Positions 1 through 10,016 of a stretch of 56,906 bases of DNA are shown here, one piece after another. The translations under genes were made by a program, and so were the position numbers. The DNA is from an uncultured Pelagibacteraceae bacterium (lineage in GTDB: Bacteria > Pseudomonadota > Alphaproteobacteria > Pelagibacterales > Pelagibacteraceae). Where the stretch lies: NCBI GenBank assembly GCA_902582605.1, contig CACHSP010000003.1, positions 70,876 to 127,781 on the forward strand. The letters are read 5' to 3'. Numbering within the stretch: the stretch's first letter is position 1; each line of letters starts with the position of its first letter. Below the pieces are notes generated by a model, which did no database searches, was not told the DNA's origin, and saw nothing but the letters and a program-made list of their open reading frames with translations.

Positions 1-22
1 TAGAGAAAAGATTACAAAAAGA

Positions 23-502
23 TTAATTTTTTTTTCTCCAATCCCAAGGATATTCAAAAGTCATTGCCCACATACCTTTTTTATTTTTTTTGGCATAATC
101 CTCATCTGGAATGTATTTTGTTGAATATTTCCTGTAAGCAAAAGCATAACCCTCTCGAACAAGATACTTAGATAAACTTTGATTATTTACAAAACATTCA
201 GCTAAAATTCTCTTATATCTATCTACACCCTCCTTGACACATCTTACTTTGTTTTTACCTATCTTATTAATAAGTAATTGTTTTGCTTGAATTCCACATT
301 TGATAAACTCATTATTCTTATTACAAATTTGTTTAATTTCAGGAGTATCAATGCCACTAAAACGAATTTTTTCATTTTTTAAATGAATAGTATCTCCATC
401 TATAACCTTTATTTCACTAGATTTTACATCAAGGTATGTGACAAAGAAAAATATTAGACAAATACTAGTAAGTAAAAAGACTTTTATTTTGTTTGAAAAC
501 AT
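23..502 (-). CDS. Exported/membrane-anchored SNase-like thermonuclease
   Basis: 159 aa. Residues 8-24 form a hydrophobic signal peptide or anchor, so the enzyme probably acts outside the cytoplasm. The rest is a staphylococcal-nuclease (OB-fold) domain with the VIDGDT strand at 33-38, IDTPE at 51-55 and DRYKR at 94-98. These supply the family's catalytic Arg47, Glu55 and Arg98, so it should be active on DNA/RNA in a Ca-dependent way. Four cysteines (60, 69, 88, 103) could form disulfides, which fits export. The start overlaps the end of the upstream MATE gene by 38 bases, suggesting translational coupling. Its substrate (scavenged nucleic acid or own RNA) cannot be told from sequence. Confidence 0.88.
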   Translation of the reverse strand: MFSNKIKVFLLTSICLIFFFVTYLDVKSSEIKVIDGDTIHLKNEKIRFSGIDTPEIKQICNKNNEFIKCGIQAKQLLINKIGKNKVRCVKEGVDRYKRILAECFVNNQSLSKYLVREGYAFAYRKYSTKYIPDEDYAKKNKKGMWAMTFEYPWDWRKKN

Positions 503-1835
503 TATTCAAAAAATACCCAATAAACATTAGAACTGCAATTCCCATAAACCAATTTGTTACTAAAATTGTATAAAAAATATCCTCATAATCCCCCCCTTTG
601 ATATTAATTACATACCATAAACTTAAAAATGGAAGAGCTGTTAATCTTAGAATACTTAAATAAAGACTATACAATGGTTTTTTGACTGCTTGGAATACGG
701 CAGTGGTTATGAAAAAGACTGGATAAATTGGGCCGATTAATGCCGCAACTTTTAGATATATTGCGCCATGCTTTATTGCGTCTTGGTTATCAGTAAATAA
801 TGAAACTAAAAACTCTGCACCTAAAAATATTATTATTCCTGCACATATCATAAAAGATGATCCAAACATTAAAGCTTTTCTGTATAATTCTCTCAATCTA
901 TCATAATTTTTTGCACCAAAATTTTGTCCCCCAATTGATAATACCGCTGTATTTAATCCAATTACAGGAAGTAAAAAAACTTGTTCAATTCTTAAAGCAG
1001 CACCATAACCAGCAGTGGCTAAATCCCCAAATTGACCAATGAAGTAAAGGATGTTGAACAAACCAACACCAATCAACAACATGCTAAACATCACAGGAAT
1101 CGTCTGATACAAGAGTTCTCCAAGAAGATCAAATTTTGGAATAAAACACTCAGGCTTAAGATATTTCTTTAATTCACAACAATAAACTTTATATGCTAAA
1201 TACAAAAGACCAACAAACTGAGCCACTACAGTAGCTATTGCAAGTCCAGCTATACCAAATGCTGGAATAAAACCATAACCAAAAATAAATAATGGATTTA
1301 GAATAATATTTAAAAAGAAACTAAAAATTAAAACGTTTCTGTAACTTTTTGTATCTCCTTGTGCATTTAGTGTTCCATTTAAGGAAATTTGTATCAAAAC
1401 AATTATTGTTCCATAAAAAATTACATCTAGATATTTTCTAGTTAATATAATTGCCTCTTGGTCTGATCCCATAAGAGAAAGTAAAAAATCTGAAACATTC
1501 AAACCAAAAAAAGTAACTAGTATGGATAAAAAGATTGCAAAAATAATTGATTGAGCAACAAATAATGATGCCTTATTTTTGTTATTAGCCCCTATATTAT
1601 TTCCAATTAAAGTATTAGTTCCAGCAGTTAATCCAACACCTATTGCAATAATAGTAAAATAAATTGGAAAAGATTTTGCGATCGCTGCTATTGCTTCAGC
1701 AGATATTCTTCCTGCAAACCACGTATCTACTAGATTGTAAAAAGTTTGAAATAATGAACCAACACTTGCTGGAATAGTAACTTTTCTCAATAAAAACCAT
1801 ATTGGATCTTTAGTTAATTTGAAAGATTGTGACAA
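465..1835 (-). CDS. MATE family efflux transporter (NorM/DinF-like)
   Basis: 456 aa, usual length for the family, almost wholly hydrophobic with about 12 membrane segments in two homologous MatE halves (roughly 12-175 and 235-400). MATE proteins are inner-membrane Na+ or H+ antiporters exporting cationic drugs or metabolites; the substrate here is unknown. The start is TTG, with AAGGA seven bases upstream. It lies 8 bases after trhO and overlaps the downstream nuclease gene by 38 bases, so the three genes look like one transcript. Confidence 0.9.
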   Translation of the reverse strand: MSQSFKLTKDPIWFLLRKVTIPASVGSLFQTFYNLVDTWFAGRISAEAIAAIAKSFPIYFTIIAIGVGLTAGTNTLIGNNIGANNKNKASLFVAQSIIFAIFLSILVTFFGLNVSDFLLSLMGSDQEAIILTRKYLDVIFYGTIIVLIQISLNGTLNAQGDTKSYRNVLIFSFFLNIILNPLFIFGYGFIPAFGIAGLAIATVVAQFVGLLYLAYKVYCCELKKYLKPECFIPKFDLLGELLYQTIPVMFSMLLIGVGLFNILYFIGQFGDLATAGYGAALRIEQVFLLPVIGLNTAVLSIGGQNFGAKNYDRLRELYRKALMFGSSFMICAGIIIFLGAEFLVSLFTDNQDAIKHGAIYLKVAALIGPIYPVFFITTAVFQAVKKPLYSLYLSILRLTALPFLSLWYVINIKGGDYEDIFYTILVTNWFMGIAVLMFIGYFLNNVFKQNKSLFTY

Positions 1836-1843
1836 AAAAATCC

Positions 1844-2752
1844 TTAGTTAAATTCTTTTTGAAAGTTATATTTTTTTCCTGATAGCTTTATCTTGTATAT
1901 CTGACTTTGTCTCATTCTAAAACGAGATTTTTGGTTTTTTGAGAGTTTATCAAAACAATTAGGACAAGTTACACCCTCCTCATATTTTTTAGATTTTTTA
2001 TCTTTAATCGAGATAGGTTGTCTACATCCACCACAAATTGAATAGGTTCCTTGTACTAATCCGTGTTTTAAACTTACTCTGTTGTCGAATACAAAACACT
2101 CACCTTTCCATAAACTTTTTTTTGGTTTGATTTTTTTTAAGTAATTCAAAATTCCACCCTTTAATTGATAAATATTTTTAAAACCTTTTCTTTCTAAAAA
2201 TACAGAGGCTTTTTCACACCTAATTCCACCAGTGCAAAACATCGCTATTGGCTGGTCTTTTTTTAACTTTTTTAGGTATTTCGGGAAATCTCTGAAGTTA
2301 CTTATATTTGGATTTATTGATTTTTTAAAAGAACCAACTTTATGTTCAAAAGGTTTTCTTGCATCTAATAAAAGAGTTTCTTTTTTTTTAATTAATTTAT
2401 TCCATTTTGTTGGATCAATATGAGTATTCTTTTTTACGATCCTATTCGACATTTTAAGATCCATTGGAACAACTTCTCTTTTAATTTTCACTTTAGGTTT
2501 ATGAAAAGGTTTAAATTTACTTATTGAATTATTGACACTATCAAATTTTTTTATGTTCAAAATTTTTTTTAATTTAATAATTGTAGTTTTAATATCTTTA
2601 TTCATTCCAGAAATAGAACCATTTAAACCCTCGTTGGATATGATAATTGATCCATTTATATTTTTATTAATTAAAAGATTTTTTAATATTTTTTGATTTC
2701 TTTTTAAATCATTTATTTTTTGAAATTTATAAAAACCAAATACAGAGAACAT
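1844..2752 (-). CDS. trhO: tRNA uridine(34) hydroxylase / rhodanese-domain protein
   Basis: 302 aa. An N-terminal acylphosphatase-like region (1-95) is followed by a rhodanese domain with the loop CTGGIRC (Cys173 active, Cys179), and a C-terminal region with CxxC pairs at 240/243 and 263/266. This is the YceA/TrhO arrangement, which makes 5-hydroxyuridine at the tRNA wobble position using oxygen. The start overlaps the preceding methyltransferase stop by one base (TAATG), indicating coupling. The family call is firm; the activity is inferred from family membership. Confidence 0.9.
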   Translation of the reverse strand: MFSVFGFYKFQKINDLKRNQKILKNLLINKNINGSIIISNEGLNGSISGMNKDIKTTIIKLKKILNIKKFDSVNNSISKFKPFHKPKVKIKREVVPMDLKMSNRIVKKNTHIDPTKWNKLIKKKETLLLDARKPFEHKVGSFKKSINPNISNFRDFPKYLKKLKKDQPIAMFCTGGIRCEKASVFLERKGFKNIYQLKGGILNYLKKIKPKKSLWKGECFVFDNRVSLKHGLVQGTYSICGGCRQPISIKDKKSKKYEEGVTCPNCFDKLSKNQKSRFRMRQSQIYKIKLSGKKYNFQKEFN

Positions 2753-3402
2753 TAAATCTTCCTACAAACAGTCATTCCATCACCAAAAGGTACCATGACC
2801 TTTTCAATTCTTGTATCCTTAGAGATAAAATCATTCAAATCTCTTATACTTTTTGTAATTTTGTCATTTATATCTTTGTTAACAACTTCTCCGTGCCATA
2901 AAACATTATCAATAATAACCAAACCCTCTTTATTCAATAGATCTAGTGAAATTTCATAATATTTTTGGTAATTCATTTTATCTGCATCAATAAAAACTAA
3001 ATCAAATTTTTCATTTCTAATACTCATCAAACTTTCTAAAGCTGGTTTAATCATTGTTTTAATCTTATGATCTTGATTGGCCTTTTTAAAAAAGCTTTGT
3101 GCAACTTTGGTTGTTTCCACATTTTTATCTAATGCAATTATACTGCCTTCATCTGGTAAGGCTAATGACATGGATAATGTACTCAAACCTGTGAAAGTTC
3201 CTATCTCTAAGACTTTTGTAATTTTGGAAATCTTAATAATCAAATGTAAAAATTGACATTGGGAAATAGATATTTGCATTCTTTTGATATCACCAAGTGA
3301 TAAGTTATAGTCTATTATTTCTTTTTGAATTGGATGTAATTTCAGACCATTCTTTAGTATGTAATCTTGTAAATGTTTTGTAATATTAAGGTCCGAACCC
3401 AT
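2752..3402 (-). CDS. Class I SAM-dependent O-methyltransferase (caffeoyl-CoA OMT family)
   Basis: 216 aa, typical for the small cation-dependent O-methyltransferase family. SAM-binding motif I is VLEIGTFTGLS (64-74), the acidic motif is DLVFIDADK (134-142), and IIDNVLWHGEV follows at 163-173. These Asp/Asn residues bind the divalent metal in relatives that methylate catechol-type hydroxyls. The natural substrate is unknown. It sits 4 bases after gatB and overlaps trhO by one base. Confidence 0.88.
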   Translation of the reverse strand: MGSDLNITKHLQDYILKNGLKLHPIQKEIIDYNLSLGDIKRMQISISQCQFLHLIIKISKITKVLEIGTFTGLSTLSMSLALPDEGSIIALDKNVETTKVAQSFFKKANQDHKIKTMIKPALESLMSIRNEKFDLVFIDADKMNYQKYYEISLDLLNKEGLVIIDNVLWHGEVVNKDINDKITKSIRDLNDFISKDTRIEKVMVPFGDGMTVCRKI

Positions 3403-3406
3403 AACC

Positions 3407-4882
3407 TTATAATTTTTTCTTCAGGATCTCATTGATTAATTGAGGATTTGCTTTTCCACCAGATGCCTTCATTGCTTGACCAACAAAAAAACCAAATAAT
3501 TTTTCTTTACCTTGTTTATATTCAATAGCTTTTTCTCTGTTCTCATTAATTATTTTGTCAATTAAAGCTTCTAAAGCCTTTGGATCACTTTGTTGTTTTA
3601 ATCCTTTTTCCTCAACAATTTTTTGTGGATCTTTATCTCCATCAATCATTAATTCAAAAACAGTTTTTGCTATTTTTCCAGAAATAGTTCCATTCTTAAT
3701 TAGATTTATCAATATAGCAAAATTCTTAGCACTCACTGGACTTTGAGAAATTTCTAAACCTTTACTATTTAAAACAGCAAATAGTTCTCCTGTAATCCAA
3801 TTGACTGCCAACTTAATATCTTTATTTTTACCCATTTTAGCTACAACCTCTTCAAAGTATTTTGCGGTATCAATATCAGACACTAAAATATTGGCTTCAT
3901 AAGAAGACAATTTAAACTCTTCAATAAATCTTTTCTTTTTATCATCTGGAAGTTCTGGAATATCATTTTTAAGTTCTTCAATAAATTTTTCTGAAACCTC
4001 CAAAGGTAATAAATCAGGGTCCGGAAAATATCTATAATCATGAGCGTCTTCTTTTGATCTCATTGACCTTGTCTCATTTTTCTTCGTATCAAAAAGCCTT
4101 GTTTCTTGATCAATAGTTTTGCCCTCTTCTATTAAATCAACTTGCCTATTAGCCTCATATTCTATTGCCATTTGCATAAACTTAATTGAATTAACATTTT
4201 TAATTTCACATCGAGTGCCAAATTCTTTTGAGCCTTTTGGTCTTACAGAAACATTTACATCCGCTCTTAAAGAGCCTTCTTGCATATTTCCGTCACAAGT
4301 TCCTAAGTACCTCATTATAGATCGTAATTTTTTAATATAAACATTTACCTCATCTGGGGATCTTAGATCAGGTTTGCTCACTATTTCCATTAAAGCTACA
4401 CCTGATCTGTTTAAATCTACAAAAGTATTTTGTGGGTCAAGATCATGAATACTTTTTCCAGCATCTTGTTCTAAATGTAATCTTTCTATACCTACTTCTT
4501 TTTGACCATTAGGCATATCCAAAATAACTTTGCCCTCACCTACGATTGGATCTTTAAATTGTGATATTTGATATCCTTGAGGTAAATCAGCATAAAAATA
4601 ATTTTTTCTATCAAATACAGAGTGTTTGTTAATTTTTGCATTAAGACCAATACCAGTTTTAATAGCTTGTTTAATACAAAATTCATTTATTACAGGTAGC
4701 ATTCCTGGAAATGCAGCGTCAACTAAACTTACTTGTGTATTAGGTTCAGCACCAAATTTAGTTGATGAAGAAGAAAATAGTTTTGACTCAGACAATACTT
4801 GAGCATGCACCTCTAATCCGATTACAACTTCATATTGATTATCTCTCCGATTAATCAAATATTCTGTGTTTTTCTTATTCAC
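3407..4882 (-). CDS. gatB: Asp-tRNA(Asn)/Glu-tRNA(Gln) amidotransferase subunit B
   Basis: 491 aa. It begins [13 protein letters not shown] and contains the GatB core ([18 protein letters not shown] near 90-107) plus a C-terminal YqeY-like tRNA-binding domain. GatB binds misacylated tRNA, activates the acyl group and receives ammonia from GatA, supplying Gln-tRNA and/or Asn-tRNA where the cognate synthetase is missing. The start is GTG, overlapping the gatA stop as GTGA. gatC, gatA and gatB are adjacent and in order, so the full trimer is encoded. Confidence 0.98.
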   Translation of the reverse strand: MNKKNTEYLINRRDNQYEVVIGLEVHAQVLSESKLFSSSSTKFGAEPNTQVSLVDAAFPGMLPVINEFCIKQAIKTGIGLNAKINKHSVFDRKNYFYADLPQGYQISQFKDPIVGEGKVILDMPNGQKEVGIERLHLEQDAGKSIHDLDPQNTFVDLNRSGVALMEIVSKPDLRSPDEVNVYIKKLRSIMRYLGTCDGNMQEGSLRADVNVSVRPKGSKEFGTRCEIKNVNSIKFMQMAIEYEANRQVDLIEEGKTIDQETRLFDTKKNETRSMRSKEDAHDYRYFPDPDLLPLEVSEKFIEELKNDIPELPDDKKKRFIEEFKLSSYEANILVSDIDTAKYFEEVVAKMGKNKDIKLAVNWITGELFAVLNSKGLEISQSPVSAKNFAILINLIKNGTISGKIAKTVFELMIDGDKDPQKIVEEKGLKQQSDPKALEALIDKIINENREKAIEYKQGKEKLFGFFVGQAMKASGGKANPQLINEILKKKL

Positions 4883-6336
4883 TTAAGCCACCAATCAGTA
4901 ATTTTGTTTTTAAAATTTATTTTCTCCTCCATAGCAAAAGCAATGTTTAATATATTTTGTTCATCGAAGGCTTTACCGATTATTTGTAAACCCAGAGGAT
5001 AACCTTTAGTATCGTGTCCTGCAGGAATTGATATACCAGGTAGGCCTGCCAAATTAACTGGTACTGTAAATATATCATTTAAATACATCGAAACTGGATC
5101 ATTTGTTTTTTCACCTATTTTAAAAGCTGAGCTAGGTGTTGATGGTGTTAAAATTGCATCAACTTTCTTATATGCCTCATCAAAATCATTTTTAATAAGT
5201 TTTCTCACTTTTTGAGCTTTAAGATAGTATGCATCATAATAACCAGATGATAATACATAAGTTCCAATCATAATTCTTCTTTGAACTTCTGCACCAAAAC
5301 CTTCAGATCTAGTTTTTTCATACATATCAATTAAATTTTCACCTTTGGCTCTGTATCCATACTTTACACCATCATATCTTGCTAAATTAGAAGATGCCTC
5401 TGCTGGAGCAACAATATAATACGTTGGTAAAGCATAACTTGTATGTGGAAGTGATATGTCGATTGTTTCAGCACCACAATCTTTTACGTATTGAATACCT
5501 TTTTGCCAAAGATCCTCTATTTCTTTAGGCATACCATCAACCCTGTATTCTTTTGGAATTCCAATTTTTTTTCCTTTTATATTTTTTGTAAGTTCCTTGC
5601 TATAATGATTTCTTTTAAAATTAATTGAAGTAGAATCTTTTGAATCATATGTACTGATTACTTCTTGCAATAAAGCACAATCTTTTACATTTTGGGCCAT
5701 TGGTCCTGCCTGATCTAATGAGGAAGCAAAAGCAACTATCCCATATCGTGAGCAACTTCCGTATGTTGGTTTTAAACCTACAATTCCAGTAAATGAAGCT
5801 GGTTGTCTAATTGATCCTCCCGTATCAGTACCAATTGTGATTGGAGTTAATTGTCCAGCAACTGCTGATGCTGAACCACCCGAAGAACCTCCAGGGACTA
5901 AATTTTTATCAATAGGATTTTGTACGTTTCCAAAATGACTCGTCTCATTAGATGAACCCATTGCAAACTCATCACAATTTAATTTACCCAGAAGTATTGC
6001 ACCCTCATTCCAGATATTTTCAGTAACTGTAGATTCATAAGTTGGTACAAAATTATTCAAAATTTTACTACCAGCAGTTGTTTTAACATTTTTTGTGCAG
6101 AACAAATCTTTAACTGCCATAGGTATACCAGGTAATTTTAAATCTAAATTAGGGTTCTGATCAAACTTTTTTGCTTTATCTAAAGCCGATGTAAAATCAT
6201 CTGTGATATAAGCATTTAACTCACTAGACCTTTCAGACCTTTGAATAAAAGCTTTTGTCACATCTGTTGAGGAAAGTTTCTTACTCTTAATATTCTCTAC
6301 TAATTCTGTTAAAGATTGTTTCGTAATGTCTGACAT
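4879..6336 (-). CDS. gatA: Glutamyl/aspartyl-tRNA amidotransferase subunit A
   Basis: 485 aa amidase-signature protein. The Gly/Ser-rich signature [12 protein letters not shown] (near 150-161), the upstream catalytic Lys in VKDLFC, and the [14 protein letters not shown] stretch holding the catalytic cis-Ser and nucleophile Ser are all visible. It hydrolyses glutamine and channels ammonia to GatB. The start overlaps the gatC stop by one base, and the stop overlaps the gatB GTG by four. Confidence 0.98.
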   Translation of the reverse strand: MSDITKQSLTELVENIKSKKLSSTDVTKAFIQRSERSSELNAYITDDFTSALDKAKKFDQNPNLDLKLPGIPMAVKDLFCTKNVKTTAGSKILNNFVPTYESTVTENIWNEGAILLGKLNCDEFAMGSSNETSHFGNVQNPIDKNLVPGGSSGGSASAVAGQLTPITIGTDTGGSIRQPASFTGIVGLKPTYGSCSRYGIVAFASSLDQAGPMAQNVKDCALLQEVISTYDSKDSTSINFKRNHYSKELTKNIKGKKIGIPKEYRVDGMPKEIEDLWQKGIQYVKDCGAETIDISLPHTSYALPTYYIVAPAEASSNLARYDGVKYGYRAKGENLIDMYEKTRSEGFGAEVQRRIMIGTYVLSSGYYDAYYLKAQKVRKLIKNDFDEAYKKVDAILTPSTPSSAFKIGEKTNDPVSMYLNDIFTVPVNLAGLPGISIPAGHDTKGYPLGLQIIGKAFDEQNILNIAFAMEEKINFKNKITDWWLK

Positions 6337-6623
6337 TATTCAATTACCTTTGGTACAACAAAATAATCCTCATTATCTTCAGGAGAATTTTTAATTATTT
6401 GTTCTCTAATATTTTTACTTTTGATTTCATCAGATCTGAATTTTAAAGTTGTTTCGGCTATTGATGTTAATGGCTTTACATCATCTGTTTTTAATTCATT
6501 GAGCTTTTCAATAAATTCAAAAATTGAATTCAAATCATCAGCTAATTTTTCTGCCCTTTTTTCATCAACAGAAATTCTTGATAATTTAGATATGTGTTTT
6601 ATTGTTTTAAGATCTATACTCAT
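6336..6623 (-). CDS. gatC: Aspartyl/glutamyl-tRNA amidotransferase subunit C
   Basis: 95 aa, normal GatC length. The N-terminus (IKHISKLSRISVDE) and the acidic EFIEKLNELKTDDVKPL stretch are typical of the subunit that wraps round GatA and stabilises the GatA-GatB contact. It is first in gatCAB and divergent from ruvX across a 50-base gap, which must hold the promoters of both; no consensus promoter there is convincing. Confidence 0.95.
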   Translation of the reverse strand: MSIDLKTIKHISKLSRISVDEKRAEKLADDLNSIFEFIEKLNELKTDDVKPLTSIAETTLKFRSDEIKSKNIREQIIKNSPEDNEDYFVVPKVIE

Positions 6624-6673
6624 ATGCTATTTAGGTATGACGCAAACTATCATTTAAGTTAAAAATATACAAT

Positions 6674-7129
6674 ATGATCACGTTAGAGGAATTTAAAAAA
6701 AATCACTTAGATAAGTGCAGATTGATAGGCTTAGACCTTGGTTCAAAACGAATAGGAGTTTCAATTTGTGACGAAAAACAATTAATTGCCACACCATTTA
6801 TAACCATAGAAAAAAAATCCTCTCAAAACCTTATAGATCAACTTAAATCAATAATTATCGAAAACAACATAAAGGGAATCATAATAGGAAACCCCTTAAA
6901 TATGGATGGCTCTTCTGGCAAATCTTCTCAATCAGTAAATGATGTTTCAACGTATATTGAAAAGAACATTGATATTCCAGTTTGTTTATGGGATGAGAGA
7001 TTATCAACTGTTGGTGCATTTAATCTTTCTAGTCAATTAGATGTGAATGTGAGTAAAAGAGAAAAAAAAATTGATGAAAATGCTGCCGCTTTTATACTGC
7101 AAGGAGCAATAGATTTTTTGAACAATTAA
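6674..7129 (+). CDS. ruvX: YqgF/RuvX RNase H-fold nuclease (pre-16S rRNA processing)
   Basis: 151 aa. RNase H-like fold with LIGLDLGSKRIGVSICD (catalytic Asp in strand 1), IIIGNPLNMDGS in the middle, LWDERLST and a C-terminal DENAAAFIL supplying the other acidic residues. The family is linked to 16S rRNA 5'-end maturation in E. coli and was first proposed as a Holliday-junction resolvase. It leads a plus-strand run with pyrB, pyrC', plsY and topA. Confidence 0.92.
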   Translation: MITLEEFKKNHLDKCRLIGLDLGSKRIGVSICDEKQLIATPFITIEKKSSQNLIDQLKSIIIENNIKGIIIGNPLNMDGSSGKSSQSVNDVSTYIEKNIDIPVCLWDERLSTVGAFNLSSQLDVNVSKREKKIDENAAAFILQGAIDFLNN

Positions 7130-7171
7130 TACTTGCTATTATACAACTTTATAGCTATAGAGTTGGTTTTA

Positions 7172-8113
7172 ATGGCAATTAAATCAAATAAAGCTATTAA
7201 AATTTCCCAAAAACATCTGTTAGGTATCCAAGATTTATCTATAAATGATGTTAATCTTATACTTGATGAAGCTCACGGTTTTATAAAAGTAAACCAAAGT
7301 AAAAATAAAAAAATTGATGCACTAAGAGGAAAAACACAGATCAATTTATTTTTTGAGCCCTCAACAAGAACGCAAAGTTCATTTGAATTGGCAGGAAAAA
7401 GACTTGGAGCTGATGTGATGTCAATGAATATAAGTAATTCTGCAATTAAAAAAGGTGAAACTCTTATTGATACAGCAATGACACTAAATGCTATGCATCC
7501 TGATATTATTGTAATAAGACACCAAGACTCTGGGGCATGTAACCTACTTTCTCAAAAAGTTAATTGTGCAGTTTTAAATGCTGGGGATGGAAGAAGAGAA
7601 CACCCTACTCAAGCTTTATTAGATGCTTTGACAATTATAAATCGAAAAAAAAAAATTGAAGGTTTAAGAATTGCCATTTGTGGAGATATCCTACATTCAA
7701 GAGTTGCAAGATCTAATATTTATTTACTGAATATGTTAGGAGCAGAAGTAAATATAATTGCTCCCACAAATTTGATGCCTAAGGAAATAGAAAAATTTGG
7801 TGTCAATACATTCACCGATATGAAAAAAGGATTAAAAGATTGTGATATTGTAATGATGTTAAGATTACAAAATGAAAGAATGACAAGTTCGTATCTCTCA
7901 TCTAACAGAGAGTATTATGAGTATTATGGCCTTACACCAGATAAATTAGAATATGCAAAAACTGATGCATTAATCATGCACCCAGGTCCAATGAATAGAG
8001 GTATTGAGATAGATACTAATTTAGCTGATGATATCAATAAAAGCGTAATTAAAGAACAAGTAGAACTAGGAGTTGCGGTAAGAATGGCCTGTTTAAAGAT
8101 TTTTTGTACTTAA
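7172..8113 (+). CDS. pyrB: Aspartate carbamoyltransferase catalytic subunit
   Basis: 313 aa from the ATG at 7172. The frame is open back to a TTG at 7133, but only the ATG gives the family N-terminus and length. The carbamoyl-phosphate motif [14 protein letters not shown], the [14 protein letters not shown] segment and the C-terminal HPGPMNRG motif are intact. It catalyses the first committed step of pyrimidine synthesis. The stop codon abuts the ATG of the inactive-type dihydroorotase gene, matching bacteria in which ATCase forms a holoenzyme with PyrC'. No regulatory pyrI is seen. Confidence 0.96.
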   Translation: MAIKSNKAIKISQKHLLGIQDLSINDVNLILDEAHGFIKVNQSKNKKIDALRGKTQINLFFEPSTRTQSSFELAGKRLGADVMSMNISNSAIKKGETLIDTAMTLNAMHPDIIVIRHQDSGACNLLSQKVNCAVLNAGDGRREHPTQALLDALTIINRKKKIEGLRIAICGDILHSRVARSNIYLLNMLGAEVNIIAPTNLMPKEIEKFGVNTFTDMKKGLKDCDIVMMLRLQNERMTSSYLSSNREYYEYYGLTPDKLEYAKTDALIMHPGPMNRGIEIDTNLADDINKSVIKEQVELGVAVRMACLKIFCT

Positions 8114-9400
8114 ATGAAAAAACAATATTTTATAAACGCAAATATAATTGACCCACATAATTCAATTAACGAGACGGGTGGTCTTATAATCTCTGAAGAA
8201 GGAAAGATAGAAGCCGTAGGAAAAAAGGTTAATACAAATAATCTTCCTACAAGAGAAAAACCAATTGACTTAAAGGGAAAATATATATTTCCAGGTTTAG
8301 TTGACATGAGAGTATTTGTAGGTGAACCAGGCTATGAATATAAAGAAAATTTTAGAACCTTAAGTAATGCTGCTTTAGCTGGTGGTGTAACTTCTGTGGT
8401 AACAATGCCAAATACAGATCCGATAATTGACAACGTATCTATAGTTGATTTTCTAAAAAGAAGAGGAAGAGATAAATCTCGAATAAACATTTTTCCATGT
8501 GCATCACTTACAAAAAATATTGAAGGAAACAACATGACAGAATTTGGTCTTCTGCAAAGTAAAGGTATAATAGCATTTACTGATGGCATTAAAACTATTC
8601 AAAATCCCAGATTAATGTCTCGGATAATGAATTCTGCAAAAGATATTGGCTGCTTAATAATGCAACATGCAGAAGATTATGAACTTGCAAAAAATGGGAT
8701 GATAAATTCAGGCATTATCGCGTCTAAATTAGGATTATCAGGTATTCCTGAGATCGCAGAAAGAATTTTGATTGAAAGAGATCTTACTTTACTTGAAAAA
8801 GTAAAATGCAGATATCATATCTCTCAATTATCATCGCAGAAATCTATCGAGGTTATCAAATATAGAAAAGAAATCGTAAAATTCACATCCGGTGTTTCGA
8901 TAAATAATCTCTCTTTAAATGAAAATGATATAGGTGATTTTAGAACTTTTTTAAAATTATCTCCACCTTTGAGGCGTGAGGAAGATAGAATTGCTCTAGT
9001 GGAGGGATTAAAGGATGGATTGATAGATGTGATTGTTTCAGATCACAAACCTGAAGATGAAGAGTCAAAGAGATTAACATTTTCTCAAGCTGCAACAGGT
9101 GCATCAGGTATAGAAACTCTATTATCTTTAAGTTTAGAGTTATATCATAATGGATCTTTAAAATTAGAAACATTAATTAAAGCGCTTACTTCGAATCCTG
9201 CAAAAATTCTCAAAATAGATAAAGGTAACCTCTCCATTGGTAATGATGCAGATTTTTGTGTTGTAGATATAAGTAAACCATGGATTGTAAAAAAAGAAAA
9301 ATTGGTTTCAAAATCAAAAAATACCTCAATTGAAGACAAAAAACTCCAAGGTAAAGTCACGAATACATTTGTAAAAGGAAAAGAATTATTTAAGCTTTAG
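8114..9400 (+). CDS. pyrC': Dihydroorotase homologue lacking the HxH metal site (PyrC'/PyrX type)
   Basis: 428 aa amidohydrolase. Active dihydroorotases have DxHxHxREPG after the first strand. Here it reads DMRVFVGEPG (64-73), so both metal-binding histidines are Arg66 and Phe68 and the substrate Arg is Gly70. His185, His235 and Asp310 remain. This matches the catalytically dead PyrC' partners that stabilise PyrB in Pseudomonas and relatives. Direct abutment with pyrB supports a structural role, so a second active pyrC is expected elsewhere. Dihydroorotase activity from this gene is unlikely. Confidence 0.9.
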   Translation: MKKQYFINANIIDPHNSINETGGLIISEEGKIEAVGKKVNTNNLPTREKPIDLKGKYIFPGLVDMRVFVGEPGYEYKENFRTLSNAALAGGVTSVVTMPNTDPIIDNVSIVDFLKRRGRDKSRINIFPCASLTKNIEGNNMTEFGLLQSKGIIAFTDGIKTIQNPRLMSRIMNSAKDIGCLIMQHAEDYELAKNGMINSGIIASKLGLSGIPEIAERILIERDLTLLEKVKCRYHISQLSSQKSIEVIKYRKEIVKFTSGVSINNLSLNENDIGDFRTFLKLSPPLRREEDRIALVEGLKDGLIDVIVSDHKPEDEESKRLTFSQAATGASGIETLLSLSLELYHNGSLKLETLIKALTSNPAKILKIDKGNLSIGNDADFCVVDISKPWIVKKEKLVSKSKNTSIEDKKLQGKVTNTFVKGKELFKL

Positions 9401-9401
9401 T

Positions 9402-9980
9402 ATGGATATTTTTTTGATAGGTATAATTTCCTACCTCATGGGCTCTATACCTTTTGGATATATACTTACAAAGATATTTTTAAAAAAAGATATAAGAAAA
9501 ATTGGATCTGGTAATATTGGAGCTACCAATGCTTTGAGAACTGGTAACAAAAGTATTGGTTATTTCACGTTAGCATTAGATATTTTAAAAGCAATTATTC
9601 CAGTTATTTATGTAAAAATTTTCTACCAAGATTTTTTATATATTGCATCTTTATGTGCCTTTTTAGGTCATGTATTTCCAATTTGGCTTAAGTTTAAAGG
9701 TGGCAAAGGTGTTGCTACCTATGTTGGTATTTTATTTGCTATAAATTTATATTTTGGAATTATATTTTCTGTATGTTGGTTTATAACTTTTTTTATTTCA
9801 AAATTTTCATCACTATCATCTTTAGTAGCTTCAATATCTATTCCAATCTACCTATTAATTTCCACTCAGCTTAATCAAGCAATTTTTTTTACGATCATGT
9901 TTATCTTGATTTTTTTTACTCACAGAGAAAATATTAAAAGATTGATAAATAAAGAAGAAACTAAGACAAAAATTTATTAA
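9402..9980 (+). CDS. plsY: Acyl-phosphate:glycerol-3-phosphate acyltransferase
   Basis: 192 aa integral membrane protein with about five helices. It carries the three PlsY loop motifs: GSIPFGYI near 14-21, GSGNIGATNALR near 36-47, and KGGKGVAT near 100. It transfers the acyl group from acyl-phosphate to glycerol-3-phosphate, the first step of phospholipid synthesis. The start is one base after the pyrC' stop. Confidence 0.96.
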   Translation: MDIFLIGIISYLMGSIPFGYILTKIFLKKDIRKIGSGNIGATNALRTGNKSIGYFTLALDILKAIIPVIYVKIFYQDFLYIASLCAFLGHVFPIWLKFKGGKGVATYVGILFAINLYFGIIFSVCWFITFFISKFSSLSSLVASISIPIYLLISTQLNQAIFFTIMFILIFFTHRENIKRLINKEETKTKIY

Positions 9981-10016
9981 ATTGACTATCTAAAGCTTTT
10001 GGGTAGTTTGTAGTTT

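Noticed and set aside
6624..6673. TATACAAT box just before ruvX as a -10 element
   Set aside because: It would place transcription start at or after the ATG; in this AT-rich DNA such boxes are common by chance.
7133..7171. Earlier TTG start for pyrB
   Set aside because: Adds 13 hydrophobic residues not found in the family; ATG 7172 fits the usual start.
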